Part shown: positions 46,655 through 55,500 of the stretch, piece by piece | Position numbering within the stretch: position 1 is the first letter of the stretch | Layout of the letters: the number at the start of each line of letters is the position of its first letter | Source: Combretum micranthum | Lineage: Eukaryota; Streptophyta; Magnoliopsida; Myrtales; Combretaceae | Direction: 5' to 3' | NCBI GenBank assembly: GCA_024138025.1 | Contig: JAMXBD010000389.1 | Location: forward strand, 496,001 to 560,000 | Length of the DNA stretch: 64,000 nt | The notes under the pieces: model-generated | What the model was told of the DNA's origin: nothing | The model's input: only the letters and a program-made list of their open reading frames with translations | The model's database searches: none | Program-made: the position numbers and the translations under genes

Positions 46655-46896
46655 TGCATAATTATGTTGACTATATAAAAAACAAGAGTTTGAGAATAAA
46701 AAGGTTAAATAAATATATAAAAGACAGAGAAAGGGATTTAGATTATTGTAAAAAAGATATAGAAAGAATTGAAAAGGCATTAGAAAAAGGAAAATATCAA
46801 ACAAAATCTGAAGAAAAAGAACTTTTAAAGAATCATAAAACGACTCTTTCGATAATTGACCAAATAGAAAAGGTAAGTCAACATCGTAACATGTAA
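46651..46896 (+). pseudogene. pararetroviral coiled-coil ORF 3, truncated by the duplication junction
   Basis: It is identical in plan to 51867-52154 (coiled-coil protein) up to QIEKVSQ. It is then cut at 46881, where the segmental duplication returns to host sequence, giving a short foreign tail and a stop at 46894. Confidence 0.75.
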
Positions 46897-47049
46897 TATA
46901 TTCAATATTTCATTGTACTATTTGTATTTATTAGTTGACAGTACTAATAATTTATATTTATCGAAACACATGCGTCTAGACTTTTTACTGTAGATTATTA
47001 GCTAGGTTATATCTACAGTTGACTCATACTTTTGTTTCCTAAAAATTCC

Positions 47050-47221
47050 TTTGTAATATTGACCAGTCAAAATAGGAATAAAAGTAAATTAATGTATAAT
47101 ATTGACAGTCAAAAAATAAGGATTTCTTTCCTTTTCTAGTCCATTGAAGCATGTATATATATGTATCTCTATATATCAATGAAATATACAAGAAATATAT
47201 ATATATATATATATATATATA
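47050..47221 (+). repeat. copia element B, 5' LTR, damaged
   Basis: It matches the 41800-41992 part of LTR A (TTTCTTTCCTTTTCTAGTCC, ATGAAATATACAAGAAA). The first bases are lost, and the end with the primer site is replaced by a (TA)n run reaching 47221. Confidence 0.65.
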
Positions 47222-47364
47222 GACCTTTTTGGCTTCACAGGAGAATCATGCTCATTCTTTTGTTGTGTTCTGTTATCATTTACAACACCATTCACTCTAT
47301 TGGTGGTTACCTCCTTCCCCATTTTCATCGGTTTATTGTCTTCTAAGGAGGATATCATATTGTA

Positions 47365-47900
47365 TGTTCACATGTCTTATGAGAATCCTCCTCACCCTTG
47401 ATGATTTTTTCACTGCTTCGAGGATTTCCATCATCATCAATGCCATCAAAAATTGAGAGAGCTCAAGTGAAGTAGGTTGAGCAACCAAAAAATCTTCATC
47501 CATTGGAGGAGAAGGAAGCCCCTCATCATCAACAAGTGGGTTCCCAAAATCTGTTGTACTCTCTGCCAAAGCCTGGGTTGTATCATAAAACTCCTTCACC
47601 AAGGTCTTCCATGCTCTTAAAAGATTTTGAGCTTTGCTAGAAATCTGCTTCGATCCATGTTTGCAAAGACGATTAACTACTTTTCCAATTTTAGTTTCCT
47701 CTAGTACATCCAGTGTGAGTTTCATCAATTGAAGCCTTCTCAATGATTCATACAATGTCGAATCAGTCTCATCTTCAAAGTTACACAAAATTTCTTTGAT
47801 CCTTAAAACCTCCCCAACACGTTGAGATTGCTCTTCCATCATATCAGTCAAAGCCATTTATACAATGGCATGGCATTGGCTGTCGGATGGAGCTCAAGAG
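47365..47900 (-). pseudogene. captured MED26-like (TFIIS N-terminal) gene fragment in copia B
   Basis: This is the better copy: a 174-residue minus-strand frame (47333-47857) beginning MALTDMMEEQSQRVGEVL. It continues with RIKEILCNFEDETDS, LRRLQLMKLTLDVLEETK, the KHGSKQIS turn and RAWKTLVKEF, which form the helical bundle and conserved Trp of the TFIIS N-terminal/LW domain. It then has PLVDDEGLPSPPMDEDF and QPTSLELSQF, a region typical of plant MED26 homologues. Near 47440 the frame shifts. In the host protein this domain contacts transcription elongation machinery. Here it is an intron-free fragment in antisense inside a retroelement, without promoter or C-terminus. Confidence 0.85.
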
Positions 47901-47959
47901 ATGCATCTACATTAGAATCCTCAGGAAACAATTCGACCGATGGATTGGTAAAATAAGTA

Positions 47960-49130
47960 GAAAAAAAGGTATACATCCAATGACCACCTGGTTATGATCA
48001 TCCACCTAATACAGTGTGTTGTCCTCGAAGAGCTTTATATGGTCTCAAACAAGCTCCTTGTGCTTGGTTTTTAAAATTTAGAACCACCATGTCTCAGTTT
48101 GTCTTTGTCAAAGCTCATATGCTTCAGCACTTTTCATTCAAAAAATTGAACATGGTATTGCTCTTTTATTTCTCTATGTAGATGATATGATTATTACTGG
48201 CAATGACATTAAACGTATTGAAGATGTTAAGGAATTTCTTAGCAATTCTTTTGAAATGAAATATTTGGGATTTCTCAATTTTTTCTTGGCATTAGAGGGT
48301 ACATCTTCATCTAATGGATATTTGGTATCACAAACAAAGTATGATTCTAATCTTATTATTCGAGCTGGTTTGATAGATAGTAAAGTCACTTCTACACCTA
48401 TTGAGCCTAATGTTCGTCTCATTCCTACAGATGGTACTACTCTTCTGATGCCATTCATTATAGACAGTTGGTTAGTGGTTTGGTCTATCTTACTATTACT
48501 CGTCCTAACATTGCTTATGCAATTCACATAGTTAGTCACTTTATGTATGCCTGTCGCTCTACTCAATTACACCGTTGTTCTACACATTCTTTGTTATATT
48601 AAAGGGACTCTTTTTCATAGCTTACATTTTTCAACTCAATCTTTACTACACTTACATGCTTACTCAGATGCTAACTGGGCTGGTGATTCCACTGTTAGAC
48701 GGTCTACAATTGGGTTTTGTTTTCTTTTAAGTGACTCTTTGATCTCTTAGCGAAGTAAAACACAAACTGTAGTCTCCTAGTCAAGTACTGAGGCATAATA
48801 TAGAGCCGTTGCAAATACCACATATGAGCTTTTACAGCATAGATGGCTGTTAGAAGATATGGGTGTGGTTCATTTTGATTCTACTACTCTTTCTTATGAT
48901 AATCAAAGTGCAATACAAATTGCTTATAATGATGTCTTTCATGAAAGTATAAAACATATCGAGATAAATTGTCATTTCATTCGACATCATATTCGTCAGG
49001 GAACTATAAAACTTCAATTTTTAAATATGCTGATCAAGTTGCTGATATTTTCACTAAAGCACATTCGTCTGGCCGCTTTCGAGACTTGGTATTCAAACTC
49101 CAAATGGTTTCTTTACAACCCTGAGTTTGA
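47960..49130 (+). pseudogene. copia element B: partial RT and RNase H
   Basis: It is better preserved than copy A. The frame 48187-48531 follows the DDMIITGND box (48180-48205) and contains FEMKYLGFLNFFLALEG, GYLVSQTKYDSNLI and GLIDSKVTSTPIEPN. The frame 48547-48750 has LHILCYIKGTLFHSLHFS and the RNase H stretch YSDANWAGDSTVRRSTIGFC. The frame 48859-49143 has YDNQSAIQIAYND and IKHIEINCHFIRHHI. Stops and frame changes separate them. The amino-terminal part of pol, integrase, protease and most of gag are absent. Confidence 0.92.
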
Positions 49131-49135
49131 GGGAA

Positions 49136-49310
49136 TGTTATGATCATGATTAGTTATAGGAAACAAATAAATGTCATTTAATGTGGAATATTGACTAGTC
49201 AAAATAGGAGTCAAACTGGGGATTTCTTTCCTTTTCTAGTCCATTGATTTACGTATATATATGTATCTCTACATCTCAATGAAATATACAAGAAACACTT
49301 TTTTTTATCA
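49136..49310 (+). repeat. copia element B, 3' LTR
   Basis: It reads TGTTATGATCATGATTAG to TTTTTTATCA, matching the 3' LTR of element A. The sequence after it (TCTATGTTCTTTC) also matches the flank of A, which shows that flank and element were copied together. Confidence 0.8.
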
Positions 49311-50009
49311 ATCCGGTTTCTATGTTCTTTCTCCCTCAATTAGTACTATATACAAGAATATGAGAAGATAATGAAAAGGGTTGTTGGTCAGTCCCTTCAA
49401 TTTGGAAAGAGTGGTTGTGAATTACAAGTAAACAATAATATATATGAAAGACAATATACTAGCAGATTGAAGTTTATGGCATCCAATTTGTTGTGGCAAT
49501 GATGTTTGGACAAATAGAAATATGTTATATCTTATTAATTAAATTTTAGTTATTTTATATTTTGTAATAAATAATAAATAACACCTAACAGTTATTATAT
49601 GCTAAGACAACAATGTAATAGCAAACACAATACTGTAAATATTCATCCAATACTAGGTCTAGGAGTCATGTTCTTTCACACTATGACCATTTATCAGGGG
49701 ACTACCACCAACAACCATGTATGTACTCAATCATGTGAAATAAGTGCTAAGAATTATTAACCTAGTAATATATTAATACTAATCTTGTAATGAATCCCTA
49801 TGAATTTAATTATTTCCTTCTTAAAAATTAAATTAGATTGTAGATAAGGAGGCAAGACAAAGTCAATGCGTCATGTTATTTTTGTATGTATATTTTTCAC
49901 TCACCAAAACATTTCCTAACTTTTTTTGTCAAACAAGAAGATGAGCAGGGGGGTAAAAAAGTAAAAAGAAAAGAAAAATCGAGATTGCTTCTACTCCCTT
50001 AGCATTGTA

Positions 50010-50620
50010 GCAATACTGTTTAGCACTGTAGCATTTTTTACCATTTTCCTCTACAAAATTTTTTTATAAAAGTGGGTACATTTTCAATTGAAGGGGAGTC
50101 GAGAGTTTTAGGAAAAGTCCTAAAGTTTTCGAAGTGTTTAATTTCTACAACAGTGTTCTTGTAATAGCTGTAGCAAATTTTTCTAACCATTGTAACATAC
50201 TTCCTCCATCTTCAATGAAGCTTTTGTAAGTTTTCTTCACCATGTTTGGCTAGTTTCCTTTTTAAGTTATAAAGGTGACCATACTCTAAAACCTTAGTAG
50301 GCTTTTGTATTATGCGATAAGGTTTTATAGTATGGGTAAATAGATTAAGGCACCATACTTAGTAGTAAAGTTCTGATTCCTTTAGAAATTATACCAAAAG
50401 GGCTGGCCTAAAAACCCTTTGATAAGGCTGTGAAGGCAGAGGTTGCCATGTTTTAACATTATTGGTCATGGCATGGCATGAGGTGCATTGTCTATAGAAA
50501 ATATTGCTTCACTGATTAACTATCTTAGCTTTAATTGTTTACCCTTGCCATGAAGACTTTTGCTATGGCATAAAGATCCTCTTTTTAGTATCAGAGCCAT
50601 GTAACTTTATACCTTACAAA
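50010..50620 (+). promoter_or_regulatory. pararetrovirus leader/intergenic region, copy 2
   Basis: It has TATAAAA at 50065-50071. The polyadenylation signal is mutated to AATGAAGCTT near 50212, and the primer-like site TAGTATCAGAGCC is at 50586-50598 (one change from the Met-type TGGTATCAGAGC core). It is the left terminal repeat of the longest viral unit. Confidence 0.72.
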
Positions 50621-50940
50621 TTTTGGTTGATAGTTTCGTTTAAATGTCCAGTTTTTTTATGTTATCTTTTAATATTGAGTTTCATATTTTATCTAACTTT
50701 ATTAATATTGTTTAGTACTCTGTTTTTATGTTTTATTGTTTAATATTTTGTTTTTATATTTGCCTTACTATTATTGTTTTATAACATCGCTTTTTTTTAT
50801 TATTCCTTTATTATCTATCTTTTATTCAGCTTTATTATTATATGTTTATACAATTTGTTTAAAATCAAAATCCAGTTTTATCATAGCTGTTTTATATTTC
50901 TCTTTATTATTTTATTTATATTGTTTTATCATAGTAGTTT

Positions 50941-50945
<5 letters not shown>

Positions 50946-50978
<33 letters not shown>
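50946..50978. repeat. (AC)n microsatellite
   Basis: An uninterrupted AC run of about 16 repeats, absent from the corresponding place in unit 1 (45750-45770), so it expanded or contracted after the duplication. Confidence 0.95.
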
Positions 50979-50982
<4 letters not shown>

Positions 50983-51187
50983 TTATAGTTTGTTTTATCT
51001 CCATTTATTTTATAGTTTGTTTATCTTTGTTTATTTACACTACATACTATTTATCTAGTTTAAATTATTTACGATTGTCCAGCTTATATTTTATGATTTA
51101 TATGCTTATACATATGTTATAGAGGAAACATATTTTTTTGAAGAGATCTTAAATAATATATTTGATTATGAATGGTTTATATGAATA

Positions 51188-51454
51188 TTGTTTATTAAAA
51201 AACACTTAAAAGAACAAGGAAAGGAAATTAAAAGGCTAAGGAATATTATAAGAAGAACAAAGGACTATAAAGAACAGCTAGAAAGTCTTTTAGAATTACA
51301 TTTTGAGGATCCAACTCCAAGGAACAAGAACTTTATAAGTATTGCACAAAGGAAAAAGATAAATAGTAATTTACATAGTAATTATAGCTTTATTAAAGAA
51401 ACAAGAAGCAGAATAAAAGTTTGCGAAAATAATATAATAAGGTTTTCAGGATGA
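51188..51454 (+). CDS. pararetroviral small ORF 1 (about 88 aa)
   Basis: The frame is open from a TTG at 51188 (no in-frame ATG; a TGA lies two codons upstream) to TGA at 51452. The product is very basic and probably helical (KEIKRLRNIIRRTKDYKEQL). It is the first ORF after the leader. I do not recognise its family. The missing ATG suggests either a start lost by mutation or a longer ancestral frame. Confidence 0.5.
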   Translation: MFIKKHLKEQGKEIKRLRNIIRRTKDYKEQLESLLELHFEDPTPRNKNFISIAQRKKINSNLHSNYSFIKETRSRIKVCENNIIRFSG

Positions 51455-51582
51455 TTTAGCTTTAAATTTTATGTTTATTTGGTGCCTTTTCATAATAGCT
51501 ATAATTTTTGAAATATTAGATATCATGGTCGATATAATGGATTTGTGAATAAATCCTAGATAACATTTGATGTTTAAAGATT

Positions 51583-51869
51583 ATGACACTTAGATACATA
51601 GAGTACATCAAAAGATATAAGACAACAGTTAAAGGATATAAAAGGTTTGTAGAATACGTAACAAGAGACATAGAAGGGTTAGAAAAAGGAAAAGAGAAAG
51701 TTAGAAATACAAATAAAATGGACTATGTACCCACGTGACTTCAGGAGTTCTGCACAAATAAGACACACGCACATAGAAGAAGTAATCACTACAAGAAATG
51801 GAGAAAAAGAATTTATTATAAAGGATTAATAGGATATTATGAAGAGTTAATAAATAGGATGGTGGTATG
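51583..51869 (+). pseudogene. pararetroviral small ORF 2, frameshifted copy
   Basis: It is homologous to 46370-46654. It is broken near 51685 (GTTAGAAAAAGGAAAAG against GTTGGAAGAGGAAAAG). It ends TGA at 51868-51870, overlapping the next ATG as ATGA. Confidence 0.65.
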
Positions 51870-52154
51870 ACGAACAATTATGATGACTATATAAAGGACA
51901 AGAGTTTGAGAATAAAAAGGTTAAATAAATGTATAAAAGACAGAGAAAGGGATTTAGATTATTGGAAAAAGGATATAGAAAGAATTGAAAAGGCATTAGA
52001 AAAAGGAAAATATCAAACAAAATCTGAAGAAAAAGAACTTTTAAAGAATCATAAAACAACTCTTTTGATAATAGACCAAATAGAAAAGGAAATAGAAAGG
52101 GTAAGTCAAAAGATAAACTATTATGAAGGCTTTGTAAAAAGTTTGATAGTATGA
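51867..52154 (+). CDS. pararetroviral coiled-coil ORF 3 (95 aa)
   Basis: The product is almost entirely charged heptad repeats (residues 10-85: RIKRLNKCIKDRERDLDYWK, then KDIERIEKALEKG and LLIIDQIEKEIERVSQKI). A short coiled-coil protein in second or third position before the polyprotein is what virion-associated proteins of badna- and tungro-type pararetroviruses look like. The match is by architecture, not by sequence. Start ATGACG overlaps the stop of ORF 2; its own stop overlaps the next ATG (52151) as ATGA. It is intact in this copy. Confidence 0.65.
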   Translation: MTNNYDDYIKDKSLRIKRLNKCIKDRERDLDYWKKDIERIEKALEKGKYQTKSEEKELLKNHKTTLLIIDQIEKEIERVSQKINYYEGFVKSLIV

Positions 52155-52522
52155 GCACAAGTTTTGATAAGATCATAGGAAGCAATAACTATAACAGAAA
52201 GCTTTATGATCTCCCGCAAGCTGTAGATAATTTTGAGATTTTAAGTGATGAAAAGGTTGAAGGTTATGCACATGAGTTAGGTTTAGAGATAGAATCTAAC
52301 CTTGTAGATTTAAATGAAAAGGTTAAGGATGTCGGCAAAGAGTTTATACACATTCACTCGTTTCTAGTAAAGGATAGGTTGTATATTTATCTCAAGGAAG
52401 GTTTTGAAAGGTATCTTACGAATTTAAAGAACAAAGAAGATATAAATGGATTAGGAAAGCAGTTGAGCCAGAATAAGCTAGGAGATCCTTGTACACTTCC
52501 TAGTACAAAGCCTTATGATTAA
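52151..52522 (+). CDS. pararetroviral ORF 4 (123 aa), unknown function
   Basis: The frame is open from ATG 52151 to TAA 52520-52522. It overlaps ORF 3 by 4 bases and the following frame by 8 (ATGATTAA). The product is mixed acidic/basic with a hydrophobic aromatic segment (EFIHIHSFLVKDRLYIYLKE) near residues 72-91. I do not recognise it. Its conserved junctions argue that it was a real viral gene. Confidence 0.6.
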   Translation: MSTSFDKIIGSNNYNRKLYDLPQAVDNFEILSDEKVEGYAHELGLEIESNLVDLNEKVKDVGKEFIHIHSFLVKDRLYIYLKEGFERYLTNLKNKEDINGLGKQLSQNKLGDPCTLPSTKPYD

Positions 52523-54640
52523 GAGATTTGATTGGCTAGATTTAGAGATTAAGGAGCATAATAGGATAAAAGTAGGAGATAATAGTTTTTCTCATCTTTG
52601 TTATTTTAAGCATTCACCACATTTGTTGCATTCAGATCATAGGCAGTTAAATAGCATCATAAACTTAATTCTATATTTTAGTACAACTGTTCATGAAGAT
52701 TTAGATACTTTATAAAAGATTCATAACCATCTAGAAGAATGGATGACAAGGAAAGATAAACAAATAAAGGAGGTAATAGAAGATATAGATTATATAAAGG
52801 AGACACAAGTTGATATAGAAAGGAAATTAAAGCAATTATAACATATAAAGGCTATTAAGCAAACACAAAAGGAAGAAGTAAGAAACAATCAACAATTAGT
52901 AATAAAAGAGTTAAAGAAAGAAGCCTAAAGGTTAGCTCAATTGGGAAAAAGTCGTACAAGAAATAAAGAAGACATTCTTAGGATGACTAGTCATAGTGGT
53001 CTAAATGCAAATGAAGATTACATATTTGCCTTAGAAGATACAAAGGAATTTGCAGAACCACATATAGGTTTTGTGGAAATATAGAATCGTTAAATGACAT
53101 TATAAGGTCAATAAGTAGACAAAATAATACGATTATAGCATTACTGTTTAGGCTTCACCAAAAGGTCAGCAATTAAGTTTTAAGCTAGAAAACTTAAGGA
53201 AAGGATCTTTAAACAGAAAGAGCATAGAAGGAAGTAGTTACCAAAAGGTGTTAGACGAGATAATAGATGGACTAGAACGGTTACTAGTTGAAAAGAAAGC
53301 AAATAAACCCAAGGCTTACTTTATGAAAGGAGAGTGAAAATATCTTTCAAAGTAAATATGTTTCAAGAACCACATGAACCACAAGAAACTAGGGTTATAA
53401 AAGAAAGTGGGGAATGGAATAATAGGTAATGAAATAGGTATAACAGATAAGATAATGCAAGGTTTTTAGACAAATTTAGACCATTCAGTAGAGAATCACA
53501 TATTTTACAATCCCAAGACCTAGTATAAGCTCTGTAGAAATAACCTATAGGGTAGGAATACTAGATAAGATAATCATTGGAAGAAGAAGATGGGGAGATC
53601 ATATGATACATTTGGAAGAAGCAGTAGACATAGATAGGGATATGGAAATCTATTCAAACCATGCTATTACTCTTTTAAATCCTATAAGGCTATATCAAGC
53701 AGAAATCTTAAGTTAGAGAATAAGATTGTTTATGTCAAATAAGGAAGAAAGCATTTCAATAACAATAAGACCATTAAAATAAGATTAGTCACGAAGGAAT
53801 CTTTAAGGCAGCTGAAAAATTCAAGCAAAACTTTAGTCCACCTTAGACTAATAGTCATCAGAATTAGAGGATTAACAAGAAAAAAGATAAGAGGAAAGTT
53901 TTTAGTAATGTTAATGGATAAATCATGGAAATATGATATAAGAAAGGCTATATTCGCAACCATAGAAATAGATATAAATAATGGAAAGGGACTGTTTTAC
54001 TGTGCACCTAATTTTATGGTATCTATAAACAATTTTAGTAATATTGAAATAGGACTTCAAAGCAAAGGATCATATAGGCGAAAAACTTGCTTATAGATAT
54101 TGGCTTTATTTGTAAAACAACAAATAATAGTGAAATATCCTATAAGCTTGATGTCAAAGGAATTATAGATGCAATGGCAACAAAAGAAATAAATATGATA
54201 AAGCCAATGGAAATAGATTCTTCTTCTTTAGATGGGGAAGAATGGAATGTAAATAGGAATATGAAAAATGAAACACAAAGAGTTCTTACAAGAAGCTTGA
54301 TGTACCTAAACTCAAATGGCACATACTCATGGAGATATAGATCTTATGATGACAAAATAAGATTCATTGGTGATGAGGATAATATGTCAGAAAACTTTAA
54401 TCAAACATTGAAGAAAGAGAACCATTAGGAATGATGAATGTATTAGAATAGATAGACATTTCAAGATGGAATGGAGATAGGACTTCAACTTCTAGTCTTG
54501 TTGATGACACAATTAAGAAGATAAAGGAAATGGAAAGATATTTTAATGCAGATACAATTCCTATGCATAGGAGACAAAGGCTAATCAATGGAGTCTTAAA
54601 AAGAAGAAAATTTTCCTTTAGATAAAGGAAACAGAAAGAG
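52515..54640 (+). pseudogene. pararetroviral polyprotein start with 30K-type movement domain, broken
   Basis: It begins ATGATTAAG at 52515. The first 66 codons are open, then stops and frameshifts follow (52713, 52839 and others). The N-terminal third is rich in coiled coil (52720-52930). From about 53330 to 54260 scattered frames show a movement-protein pattern of the 30K superfamily as found at the start of badna/caulimovirid polyproteins: IRGLTRKKIRGKFLVML near 53863-53925, the EIDINNGKGLFYCAPNFM stretch (53958-54020), then LIDIGFICK and YKLDVKGIIDAM (54087-54180). Movement proteins carry virus between cells through plasmodesmata. Capsid, protease, RT and RNase H do not follow. Confidence 0.7.
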
Positions 54641-54750
54641 AATCAAACAAAAGAAAATGATAACGAAAGAAAAAGGAAAGAAGACATGGAAAATGCAGAA
54701 GAAAAAAGGAAAAGGAGACATAGAGAATGCGAAAAAGGAAAACACAAGAT
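54640..54750 (+). other. Lys/Glu-rich viral tail before the leader repeat
   Basis: The sequence is a long purine run (AAAAGGAAAG-type) that would encode alternating Lys/Glu/Arg. It lies between the last movement-domain pieces and the third leader copy. Similar purine-rich sequence precedes leader copies 1 and 2 (44690-44740, 49935-49980). Confidence 0.4.
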
Positions 54751-55392
54751 TATTATAGCAAAACTGTTCAACAATGTAGCAACATTATATAACACTATAG
54801 CACTATAGCATTTTTTATTGTTTTTCTCTGCAAAATTTTCTATAAATGGGGAGTACGTTCTCAGTTGAAAGGGAGTCAAGAGTTTAAGGGAAAGAGTCCT
54901 AAAGAGAGTTTTCTAAGTGTTTAATTTCTACAATAGTGTTCTTGTAATAGTTGTAGAAAATTTCTACAACCATTGTAACATACTTCCTCCATCTTCAATA
55001 AAGCTTTTGTAAATTTTCCTTCGCAATGTCTAGCTAATTTCCTTTTTAAGGTTTAAAGGTAATTATGCTCTAAAACCTTATTAGGCCTTTGTATCATGTG
55101 ATAAGGTTTTATAGTATCAATAAACAGATTAAAGCACTATACTTGATAGTAAAGGTCTGGTTCCTTTAGAAACTATGTGAAAAGAGTTTGCCTGAAAACC
55201 TTTTAATAAGGCTATTGAAGGAAAATATTGCCAATGTTTAGCCTTGTGGGTTATAATGTGGGCGCAAGGTGTATTTTTTAAAGAAAACATTGCTTCACCA
55301 ATTAACTACCTCAACTTTAATTGCTTATTCCTACCATGAAGACTTTTCCCATGGTACAAAAATCCTCTTTTTGGTGTCAAAGCCATGTTATA
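54750..55392 (+). promoter_or_regulatory. pararetrovirus leader/intergenic region, copy 3
   Basis: It has TATAAAT at 54841-54847, AATAAAGCTT near 55000, a GTAAAGGTCTGGTTCCTTT block and the primer-like site TGGTGTCAAAGCC at 55372-55384. Homology to copies 1 and 2 stops within about 10 bases after the primer site. It forms the right terminal repeat of the provirus. Confidence 0.72.
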
Positions 55393-55469
55393 TTAAGTGA
55401 GATGATCATTTAATAATAATGGGGTTGTAAAACTAGTGCCATTAGATTCAAAACTCATAACCTTCTCAT

Positions 55470-55500
55470 CTGATACCATATTAAGGTTAGTGTCATAACC
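55470..55500 (-). other. degenerate Met-type primer site, isolated
   Basis: The minus strand contains TATGGTATCAGATGAG, 8-10 bases of the Met primer complement, near 55475-55492. It may mark a decayed minus-strand copia LTR to its right, but no LTR edges or proteins were seen. Confidence 0.3.

Larger units (their letters stand above)
40908..46880. repeat. segmental duplication, unit 1
   Basis: Starting at CATCGTAACATG, this block is repeated from 46882 onward. Matching landmarks include the copia element, the flank after it (AAAAGGGTTGTTGG), the pararetroviral leader and the first viral ORFs. At 46881 the sequence jumps from the viral ORF (GTAAGTCAA) back to the unit start, which marks a head-to-tail junction. 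About 680 bp (40985-41667) of this unit are missing in unit 2. Confidence 0.88.
46881..52105. repeat. segmental duplication, unit 2
   Basis: It starts at ACATCGTAACATG and parallels unit 1 through the copia element and the pararetrovirus start. Past about 52105 (GGTAAGTCAA) the sequence continues as normal viral coding instead of jumping. The offset between units is about 5.2 kb for most landmarks. Confidence 0.88.

Noticed and set aside
50736..51122. 128-codon frame with a Thr-His repeat and hydrophobic stretches
   Set aside because: It is the translation of an (AC)n microsatellite in T-rich viral leader. The equivalent sequence in the other unit lacks it.
54140..54322. Minus-strand hydrophobic 60-codon frame
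   Set aside because: It is antisense to the recognisable movement-domain coding and without support of its own.
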